A stretch of DNA of 5,445 bases from Candidatus Shapirobacteria bacterium UBA4809. Lineage in GTDB: Bacteria; Patescibacteriota; Microgenomatia; UBA12405. The stretch covers positions 1 through 5,445 of the forward strand of contig DHGB01000058.1 of the NCBI GenBank assembly GCA_002402535.1. The letters are read 5' to 3'. Of the stretch, positions 1 through 5,310 are shown piece by piece. The notes beneath the pieces are model-generated. The model saw only the letters and a list, made by a program, of their open reading frames with translations. It did not search any database and was not told the DNA's origin. Position 1 is the first letter of the stretch. Each line of letters starts with the position of its first letter. The position numbers and the translations under genes are program-made.

Positions 1-874
1 TGTCAGTTTTTACGGTCAATTCAAGATATATTTTTCTCCCCGACATTAGCTCCAGTTCTTTCCTGGCATTATAGCCAATTTCTTTTATTTTTTGCCCATT
101 CTTTCCAATAATCATTTTTTTGTAACGGTCGGCACTGGTATAAATAGTCGCGGTAATCACAATTAACTTTTTCTTATCTTCAATTTTATCGATTCCCACA
201 AAAATAGTGTAGGGAACTTCTTCTCTCAAAAATAAATAGGCTTTCTCCCGAATAATTTCCTCTATATATTCCTTAGAGCTCATACTTATTATTGGCTTGT
301 TTTCTTGCTGGTAAATTTCAATTTCTTTTATTAGTTCTTTATCATTTTTTTCCGGAAGTTCGTCAAAAATCATCTTGATTAGCCCTTTAACATTTTTTTC
401 TTTTAGAGCCGAGACAGAGATACTTATATCAAATTCGTCTTCAAGGTAATTATAGTCAGCCAAATGATCTTTACTCCCCACAGCGGCATCAATTTTGTTA
501 TAAACCAAAATTTTTTTCGCTTTGACTTTTCGCAGTAGCCCAATCACTTTATTTTCTTCCTCGTTTTTTGGCCGAGAAATATCGACGAGACACATGATTA
601 TTTGAGCTTTGTTTAATGTTTTGGGAACCTCCTGATTAACTTTTTTACCCATTAAATCAGTTACTTTTCCCAATACTCCTGGAGTATCGGTAAATAAAAT
701 TTTACCTCTTTCATCTTCATAAATTGCCAAAATATTTTTTCTGGTGGTTTGGGGTAGATGGGAAGTTATCGCCACCTTTTGCTGCATGATCGCATTGAGA
801 AGGGTCGATTTTCCCGTGTTTGGCCTACCGACAATCACCACCCGGCCGTATTTTTTCTTTATAATTTCGTTCAC
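1..874 (-). CDS. era: GTPase Era, C-terminus cut by the window edge
   Basis: Era is an essential GTPase that binds the 3' end of 16S rRNA and assists late 30S subunit assembly. The 291 visible residues, translated by eye from the minus strand, show the G domain in order: G1 GRPNTGKS (16-23), switch I PQTTR (41-45), G3 DTPG (63-66), G4 NKID (126-129) and G5 SAL (155-157). A C-terminal KH domain follows, with REEVPYT (217-223) and the RNA-binding loop IIGKNG (255-260). The usual loop is GKGG, so Asn replaces one Gly. The reading frame is still open at base 1; compared with the family only a short tail should be missing. The start is GTG at 872-874. An in-frame TAA lies three codons upstream and no other ATG, GTG or TTG lies between. 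An AGGG sits 12 nt upstream of GTG, too far for a good Shine-Dalgarno. The gene is divergent from lon. Confidence 0.96.
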   Translation of the reverse strand, partial: MNEIIKKKYGRVVIVGRPNTGKSTLLNAIMQQKVAITSHLPQTTRKNILAIYEDERGKILFTDTPGVLGKVTDLMGKKVNQEVPKTLNKAQIIMCLVDISRPKNEEENKVIGLLRKVKAKKILVYNKIDAAVGSKDHLADYNYLEDEFDISISVSALKEKNVKGLIKMIFDELPEKNDKELIKEIEIYQQENKPIISMSSKEYIEEIIREKAYLFLREEVPYTIFVGIDKIEDKKKLIVITATIYTSADRYKKMIIGKNGQKIKEIGYNARKELELMSGRKIYLELTVKTD

Positions 875-935
875 GTCTATATTTTACCCTAAAACACTGA
901 ATTATTCTTTAATAAAAATATCAATATTTTTCCAC

Positions 936-964
936 TTTACACTTAGCAGTAAAAATGATAGACT
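936..964 (+). promoter_or_regulatory. Candidate sigma-70-type promoter for lon
   Basis: TTTACA (936-941, five of six matches to TTGACA) is followed after 17 nt by TAGACT (959-964, four of six matches to TATAAT). A transcript starting about seven bases downstream would begin at or next to the lon ATG (972), giving a leaderless or nearly leaderless mRNA. The CIRCE-like operator would cover most of the spacer and the -10 box, which suits simple repression by occlusion. The boxes are imperfect and the region is AT-rich, so chance matches are possible. Confidence 0.3.
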
Positions 965-969
965 GCTAA
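943..969 (+). promoter_or_regulatory. CIRCE-like operator (probable HrcA site) of lon
   Basis: The sequence reads TTAGCAGTA, nine bases, GACTGCTAA. The outer eight bases of each arm are perfect reverse complements. The CIRCE consensus bound by the heat-shock repressor HrcA is TTAGCACTC-N9-GAGTGCTAA; arm length and nine-base spacing are the same and 15 of 18 arm bases match. The two G/C exchanges in the arms are compensatory and keep the dyad symmetry; the third mismatch, the innermost base of the left arm, breaks its pair. The site ends 2 nt before the lon ATG and lies within a plausible promoter, as expected for repression. hrcA itself is not in the window, so the regulator is inferred. A different dyad-binding repressor remains possible. 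Confidence 0.75.
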
Positions 970-971
970 TT

Positions 972-3317
972 ATGCCAGATTTAAAGCCGATCATCACCAA
1001 AAAAGTTTTACCCCTCATTCCTCTTCGGAATGTGGTTTTATTTCCTTCGGTCGAAACCTCATTATTTTTTGGTCGAAAGGAATCCAGTAATTCACTACTT
1101 GAAGCTTATGATAAGTATGACCGATTAGTTTTAATTACTGCTCAAAAAAATGCCAATATTGAAAAGCCGACCATCAATGATATTTATAATGTCGGTGTTA
1201 TCGCCAAAATTGAACATATTTTACAAACTGACGGCTCTCTGCACGCCATTGTCAAGGGACTTTCTCGGATTAGTATCGTTAACTTTGTTCAGACTGAGCC
1301 CTTTATTCTGGCTCAGTATCAGGAATTACCTGTTATCAACGAGCCGGTTGCCGAGATTCAAAAAGCTGCTGAGGCTATTTTATCTCAATTAAAAAAGGCC
1401 TTTTCTCTCGGCCGTCAATTTGATCTCCCTGCCATGATGCAGCTGAGTACTGGGGTTTCGTCCTCCGATCTGGCCGATCAAGTCTCCTTTTCCATCAATA
1501 CTAAATTACCCGAAAAACAACAATTGCTCGAAACCCTTTTAGTCTCAAAGCGTCTCGAACACGCTACCGAGCTATTAATTCAAGAGATGAAAGTGGCTGA
1601 TTTGGAGAGAAGTATTGAAGAAAAAACTCAGGAAAAATTTAACTCAGCTATCAAAAGAAATATTCTTGAAGAGCGTAAACATCAAATTGAACAGGAACTC
1701 AAAAAAATGAGTAAGGGGAGTGGTGGTGAAACTGATGAGCTGGAAAAGAAACTCAAAAAAGCCAAAATGCCCAGAGATATCAAGAAAAAAGTTCTCAAAG
1801 AATACAATCGTCTCATAGAAATGGGATCTATGGCTCCGGAGGCCTCTTATATTAGAACTTATCTGGAAAATGTTATTGAGCTGCCCTGGGGTAAATATGA
1901 CGAAATTGATATTTCTTTAAAGAAAGCGGAGGCCATCTTAAATCGTGATCATTATGGCCTTAAAGATATCAAGGAAAGAATTCTCGAATATTTAGCTGTT
2001 ATTAAATTAAAAAATGAACAGCATGATAAAGATACCAAAACCACCAATATTCTTTGTTTTATTGGCCCTCCCGGTGTTGGAAAAACCTCTCTCGGGAAAT
2101 CCATCGCCTCAGCCCTTGGCCGCAAATTTGTTAGGGCCTCTCTCGGTGGGATTCGTGATGAAGCCGAAATTCGCGGTCATCGCCGAACTTACGTCGGGGC
2201 CATGCCGGGTCGTATTGTCAGTGGTATTAAAGATGCTAAATCAATGAATCCCGTTTTTATGCTTGACGAGGTTGATAAAATTGGCTCTGATTATCGTGGC
2301 GACCCTTCGGCTGCTCTTTTGGAAGCCTTAGATCCGGAGCAAAACAATAATTTTACCGACCACTATTTGGATTTTCCCCTTGATCTTTCGAAAGTATTTT
2401 TTATTTTGACCGGTAACGATTATTCCACTATTCCTTATGCTCTCCGGGACCGTTTAGAAATTATTTCTTTTCCTGGTTATACTCAGGATGAAAAATTTCA
2501 TATTGCTGCCAAATATCTAGTTAGTAAAGAATTAAAATCAAACGGTCTTAAAGAATCTCAGGTCACTAAATTTGATGATTCGACACTCAAATATCTCGTT
2601 GATAAATATACCCGAGAAGCCGGAGTTAGAAATCTGGAAAGAGTTATTGCCGCTATTTACCGTAAATCAGCCAAAATAATAGTTTCAGGTAAATCAAAAA
2701 AAGTAAATATCAATGATAAAAAGCTTCTCCAAAAGTTTTTAGGTCCTGAAAAATTTACTTCCCAGCTTAAGGGTAAAAAAGACGAAGTTGGTGTTTCTAC
2801 CGGTCTGGCCTGGACCTCGGTTGGCGGCGATATCTTATTTATCGAAGTCAATATTATGCCAGGAAAAGGACAGTTAATTTTGACCGGAAAACTAGGCTCA
2901 GTCATGAAAGAATCTTGTCAGGCGGCTCTTTCCTTTGTTCGCTCTCAATCAAAAAAGTGGGGTATAAAACAGGATTTTCATAAAATTGATATTCACATCC
3001 ATGTCCCCGAGGGAGCTACTCCCAAGGACGGTCCGAGCGCTGGCAGTGCCATTACCACTGCCTTAGTTTCAGCGTTAACGGGTAAGGCTATTTCCCACGA
3101 TATTGGCATGACTGGTGAAATTACTCTTCGCGGTAATATTTTAGAAATTGGTGGACTAAAAGAAAAATCACTGGCGGCGCATCGAGCGGGACTAAAAACT
3201 GTTTTTATCCCTGCGGATAATAAAAAATCTTTAGTTGATATTCCCAAGGAAGTCAAAAAAGATATTAAATTTATCCCCGTCTCCCACTATTCCGAAATCT
3301 ACAAAAAGATTTTTTGA
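972..3317 (+). CDS. lon: ATP-dependent Lon protease (LonA type)
   Basis: Lon is a cytosolic homohexameric AAA+ serine protease that unfolds and degrades damaged and regulatory proteins. The 781-residue product is full length for LonA. The order is: N-terminal substrate-binding domain opening with PLIPLRN (14-20); a charged helical segment (about 215-325); AAA+ module with Walker A GPPGVGKTS (365-373), Walker B VFMLDE (428-433), sensor-1 Asn482, arginine finger in RDR (492-494) and sensor-2 segment TREAGVR (547-553); then the protease domain with PKDGPSAG holding catalytic Ser689 and GGLKEK holding catalytic Lys732. The Ser-Lys distance of 43 equals that of E. coli S679/K722. The frame is open 76 codons further upstream, but that stretch is antisense to era and unlike Lon, so ATG 972 is the start. 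No Shine-Dalgarno precedes it. The gene ends TGA-TAA. Expression is probably controlled by the CIRCE-like site. Confidence 0.98.
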   Translation: MPDLKPIITKKVLPLIPLRNVVLFPSVETSLFFGRKESSNSLLEAYDKYDRLVLITAQKNANIEKPTINDIYNVGVIAKIEHILQTDGSLHAIVKGLSRISIVNFVQTEPFILAQYQELPVINEPVAEIQKAAEAILSQLKKAFSLGRQFDLPAMMQLSTGVSSSDLADQVSFSINTKLPEKQQLLETLLVSKRLEHATELLIQEMKVADLERSIEEKTQEKFNSAIKRNILEERKHQIEQELKKMSKGSGGETDELEKKLKKAKMPRDIKKKVLKEYNRLIEMGSMAPEASYIRTYLENVIELPWGKYDEIDISLKKAEAILNRDHYGLKDIKERILEYLAVIKLKNEQHDKDTKTTNILCFIGPPGVGKTSLGKSIASALGRKFVRASLGGIRDEAEIRGHRRTYVGAMPGRIVSGIKDAKSMNPVFMLDEVDKIGSDYRGDPSAALLEALDPEQNNNFTDHYLDFPLDLSKVFFILTGNDYSTIPYALRDRLEIISFPGYTQDEKFHIAAKYLVSKELKSNGLKESQVTKFDDSTLKYLVDKYTREAGVRNLERVIAAIYRKSAKIIVSGKSKKVNINDKKLLQKFLGPEKFTSQLKGKKDEVGVSTGLAWTSVGGDILFIEVNIMPGKGQLILTGKLGSVMKESCQAALSFVRSQSKKWGIKQDFHKIDIHIHVPEGATPKDGPSAGSAITTALVSALTGKAISHDIGMTGEITLRGNILEIGGLKEKSLAAHRAGLKTVFIPADNKKSLVDIPKEVKKDIKFIPVSHYSEIYKKIF

Positions 3318-3319
3318 TA

Positions 3320-3339
3320 ACGTCATTGCGAGCGATACC
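3320..3339 (+). repeat. Partial extra copy of the repeat's outer end
   Basis: The first 15 bases (3320-3334) are identical to 3340-3354, the outer part of the adjacent full repeat; five unrelated bases (ATACC) then separate the two. This gives a 20-nt direct offset. The copy lacks the inner half ending in GCAATCTT. It begins directly after the lon TGA, its first A being the last base of the second stop codon TAA. It may be a remnant of an earlier insertion or a partial duplication. Confidence 0.8.
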
Positions 3340-3369
3340 ACGTCATTGCGAGCGTAGCGAAGCAATCTT
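3340..3369 (+). repeat. Left inverted repeat of the GIY-YIG cassette
   Basis: This 30-bp copy runs ACGTCATTGCGAG, CGTAGCGA, then AGCAATCTT. Against the right copy read on the minus strand, 29 of its 30 bases align as three identical blocks (13, 8 and 8 bases), with only small length differences between blocks. ATTGC and GCAAT inside it can pair, so a transcript may fold here. From memory, repeats of the GTCATTGCGAG...GCAATC type recur in intergenic regions of many unrelated bacteria, including candidate-phylum genomes. Its last base is also the last base of the nuclease stop codon. Confidence 0.9.
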
Positions 3370-3659
3370 TACAGTATTTGACTATACATGTCTTTCCAGT
3401 CTGGATTAAATTTGTTTATTAAATCTAGTTTCTTCTTTCTTGAATCAGCCTTAATTTGTTTTTCTCTTTGAATTGCCACTGTTATATCTTCAAAAAATTC
3501 ATAATAAACTAATTTTGTAACATCATATTTTTTTGTAAAACATTCATTTAGCTTTTCCCTATGTTCCCAAACTCTTCGAATTAAATTGTTAGTCACTCCT
3601 GTATATAAGACCCGATTATTGTAGTTAGCTAAAATATAAACGGACGAATATTGTCTCAC
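3369..3659 (-). CDS. Small GIY-YIG domain endonuclease (UPF0213/URI-like)
   Basis: The 96-residue protein is a single GIY-YIG nuclease domain, the family's usual length. VYIL (7-10) and LYTG (18-21) are the GIY and YIG strands, with Thr in place of Ile. R28/R29 supply the conserved Arg, followed by WEH (31-33), FTKKY (41-45), LVYYE (50-54) and the catalytic-Glu helix REKQIK (65-70, Glu66). The family usually has Trp two residues after this helix motif; here it is Asp72. NPDWKDMY (85-92) is the typical end. The domain is therefore probably active as a metal-dependent DNA nicking or cleaving enzyme; its target is unknown. The start is GTG at 3657-3659, two codons after an in-frame TAA. An ATG at 3661-3663 is out of frame, and no Shine-Dalgarno is visible. 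It lies 45 nt downstream of argS on the same strand and may be transcribed with it. Repeats flank both ends. Confidence 0.92.
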   Translation of the reverse strand: MRQYSSVYILANYNNRVLYTGVTNNLIRRVWEHREKLNECFTKKYDVTKLVYYEFFEDITVAIQREKQIKADSRKKKLDLINKFNPDWKDMYSQIL

Positions 3660-3664
3660 CCATT

Positions 3665-3700
3665 AAGATTGCCACGTCGCTACGCTCCTCGCAATGACGT
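3665..3700 (-). repeat. Right inverted repeat of the GIY-YIG cassette
   Basis: This 36-bp copy, read on the minus strand, is ACGTCATTGCGAG, GAG, CGTAGCGA, CGTG, GCAATCTT. It is the left repeat with a three-base insertion and a four-base segment in place of one base. ACGTC can pair with the internal GACGT, and ATTGC with GCAAT, so alternative hairpins are possible in RNA. It starts four bases after the argS stop codon, leaving essentially no other argS 3' sequence, and might serve as part of a transcript end, but no U-tract follows. Confidence 0.9.
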
Positions 3701-3704
3701 ATTT

Positions 3705-5291
3705 TTACATTTTTTCTACCGTTTTGATTCCTAAAAGATCAAGCCCGATCTTAAGAATTTTTGCTGTTCTTTCGGTTAAAAACAATCTCTGTTCTTCTTC
3801 ATTTTCGCCAATAATTCTAAATTTGGCATAAAATTCATTGTATTTTCTCGCCAATCCTATTAAATATTCTGCTACCACTGCCGGAGAAAATCTTTCCGCG
3901 GCCTCTATAATTTTTTCTTCAAATTTATAAAACTCTCGCAGTAGTGCCATTTCCTCATCCTCAGAATAATTAAATTCTGTATTTTTAATTGAAGATTGAA
4001 GATTGAAAATTGAAGATTTATTCAAAACGCTCAGGCATCGAGCATAAGTATATTGGAGGTATGGCCCGGAATTTCCCTCCATACTCATCACTTTTTTCCA
4101 GTCAAAGATAATATCTTTTTTCGGATCTTGCTTCAAATCATTAAATTTTATGGCGCCAATAGCTACTGCTTTTATTTTTCCTTCATCATTATTGGGAGCA
4201 ATTTTTCTGGCTTCTGACATCGCTCTTTCGATTACCTCCGACAAGTGGATTGTCTGACCTTTTCTTGTTGAAAATTTACCCTCGGTCCATCTAATCATGC
4301 CGTGGGCAACATTATAAAATTGCGGTGTCCATCCGAGCATTTTTGAAGTTTCGAATATTTGCCGGCAATGTAGTTCTTGGTCGGCCCCAATTTCATAAAT
4401 AATCAAATCTGGATTCCAAGTCTCCATTCTATATTTAACTGTGGCCATATCTCTTAAAAAATAAGTAGTAGTTCCGTTGGATTTAATAACCATGGCTGGT
4501 GGCATTCTCTTAAATTCCACTATTTTTGCTCCTTCACTTTCTTTTAATATTCCCTTATCTTCCATTAATTTAATCACTGCCGGCATTTTGTCCAAATAGA
4601 ATGATTCACCGTAGGCATAATCAATTTTTACTCCGAGAAGCTCATAAATTCGGTCAAATTCGTTCAGTGAAATATCAATACATTTTTGCCAAATTTCTGT
4701 GGCTTCTTTATCTTTTTCTTCTAATTTTGAAAACCACTCTCTGGCCTCGTCCTCCAATGTAGTCTCTTTTTCTGCTTCTTCGTGAAATTTTACGTAAAGA
4801 TTTTCTAAGTCTTCAATGCTCATTTCCTCAACTGATTTACTGCCCCACTTTTTTATGGCTACAATCAGTTTTCCAAATTGGGTTCCCCAGTCGCCGAGGT
4901 GGTTATCGCCAAGACATTTCCATCCCAAGAACTGATAAATATTATAAATAGCTTGACCAATATTGGTCGATCGCAGGTGTCCGATTCCAAAAGTCTTGGC
5001 AATGTTGGGAGCACTGTAATCGATAACCATTGTTTTCCCCTTTCCTACATTTTCAATTTCCTTTTGCCATTCCCCGCCTCCAATTTTTTCGGCTTCATTA
5101 ATTAGTTTATTTTTATTTATAAAAATATTGGTAAATCCCGCGATCTTTTCAATTTTTTCAATTAAATCCTTATTCTCTCTGATTTTAACTTCTCCTCTGA
5201 TGGCAAAATCTCCAAATTTTTCGACTGTCGGATGATCAATTTTTTCTTCAAAGTTATCTCCCAGTAGTTTTTTTAGCTCATCCTTAATCAT
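3705..5291 (-). CDS. argS: Arginyl-tRNA synthetase
   Basis: ArgS, a cytosolic class I synthetase, joins arginine to tRNA-Arg using ATP; like its relatives it should need bound tRNA for activation. The 528-residue protein has a short N-terminal tRNA-contact domain (about 1-85, with KFGDFA at 25-30), then the Rossmann core opening with IDYSAPNIAK (90-99), the HIGH-type motif as GIGH (102-105), GDNHLGDWGTQFGK (128-141), YFLRD (277-281), YEIGADQ (299-305) and the KMSK-type loop KFSTRKG (339-345). The DALR anticodon-binding domain follows with GPYLQYTYAR (409-418) and the end LLGIKTVEKM. Two oddities stand out: Gly102 replaces the first His of HIGH, and residues 425-436 are encoded by a 7-bp tandem repeat. 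ATG 5291 is the only ATG, GTG or TTG between there and an in-frame stop at 5352-5354. The metG-type gene ends 19 nt upstream, suggesting an operon. Confidence 0.98.
   Translation of the reverse strand: MIKDELKKLLGDNFEEKIDHPTVEKFGDFAIRGEVKIRENKDLIEKIEKIAGFTNIFINKNKLINEAEKIGGGEWQKEIENVGKGKTMVIDYSAPNIAKTFGIGHLRSTNIGQAIYNIYQFLGWKCLGDNHLGDWGTQFGKLIVAIKKWGSKSVEEMSIEDLENLYVKFHEEAEKETTLEDEAREWFSKLEEKDKEATEIWQKCIDISLNEFDRIYELLGVKIDYAYGESFYLDKMPAVIKLMEDKGILKESEGAKIVEFKRMPPAMVIKSNGTTTYFLRDMATVKYRMETWNPDLIIYEIGADQELHCRQIFETSKMLGWTPQFYNVAHGMIRWTEGKFSTRKGQTIHLSEVIERAMSEARKIAPNNDEGKIKAVAIGAIKFNDLKQDPKKDIIFDWKKVMSMEGNSGPYLQYTYARCLSVLNKSSIFNLQSSIKNTEFNYSEDEEMALLREFYKFEEKIIEAAERFSPAVVAEYLIGLARKYNEFYAKFRIIGENEEEQRLFLTERTAKILKIGLDLLGIKTVEKM
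3988..4018 (+). repeat. Heptanucleotide tandem repeat inside argS
   Basis: The plus strand shows ATTGAAG, ATTGAAG, ATTGAAA, ATTGAAG, then ATT: 4.4 units of 7 bp with one substitution. On the coding (minus) strand it is translated within residues 425-436 (KSSIFNLQSSIK). Three units (21 nt) equal seven codons, so the peptide SSIFNLQ restarts after 21 nt. It lies in the linker between the YLQYTYARCLSVL helix and the acidic start of the next helix, where ArgS proteins vary in length. Confidence 0.9.
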
Positions 5292-5310
5292 GCCTAATTT
5301 TAGCAGATTT

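Larger units (their letters stand above)
875..971. promoter_or_regulatory. Divergent era/lon control region
   Basis: This 97-bp AT-rich gap must hold the promoters of both divergent genes. For lon there is a TTTACA/TAGACT pair (listed separately) and a weaker alternative, TTATTC at 902-907 with TATTTT at 925-930 (17-nt spacing). The alternative would place the CIRCE-like operator in a leader of about 35 nt. For era, TAAAAT on the minus strand nine bases upstream of its GTG could be a -10 box, but no good -35 box accompanies it. Apart from the operator, no other regulatory structure is apparent. Confidence 0.5.
3320..3700 (-). mobile_element. Candidate minimal mobile cassette: GIY-YIG gene between inverted repeats
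   Basis: A 96-codon nuclease gene is bounded by two inverted copies of one short repeat, at 3340-3369 and 3665-3700, with a partial extra copy at 3320-3334. The outer ends share ACGTCATTGCGAG and the inner ends share GCAATCTT. The repeat on the lon side reaches the last base of the gene's stop codon; the other stops five bases before its start codon. The unit fills nearly all of the gap between the convergent ends of lon and argS, a place where an insertion harms neither gene. No transposase and no clear target-site duplication are seen. The mobile nature is inferred from architecture. A nuclease gene that merely sits beside genomic repeats is the alternative. Confidence 0.55.

Noticed and set aside
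744..971. A 76-codon upstream extension of the lon frame from an ATG at 744
   Set aside because: It is antisense to the conserved G1 and switch region of era, its translation is unlike any Lon N-terminus, and the family alignment begins naturally at the ATG at 972.
1150..1392. 80-codon open frame on the plus strand within lon
   Set aside because: It is a shadow in another frame of well-conserved lon coding sequence, with no recognisable motif.
2014..2247. 77-codon open frame overlapping the Walker A region of lon
   Set aside because: It is an out-of-frame reading of conserved AAA+ codons and has no independent support.
2657..3256. Two antisense open frames (82 and 87 codons) opposite the Lon protease domain
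   Set aside because: They have no start signal or family resemblance and are explained by codon bias of lon on the other strand.
3315..3320. Recoding of TGA at the end of lon
   Set aside because: TGA falls at the family's expected C-terminus and is followed at once by an in-frame TAA, so it is an ordinary stop.
3320..3700. CRISPR array suggested by several related short repeats
   Set aside because: The copies are two inverted full repeats and one partial one around a gene, not regularly spaced direct repeats, and no cas gene is seen.
3340..3700. Classical insertion sequence or MITE with target-site duplication
   Set aside because: There is no transposase and no clear short direct repeat at the outer borders; the only nearby direct repeat is a copy of the element's own end.
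4878..5105. 75-codon open frame on the plus strand opposite argS
   Set aside because: It is a shadow of the ArgS catalytic core with no motif of its own.
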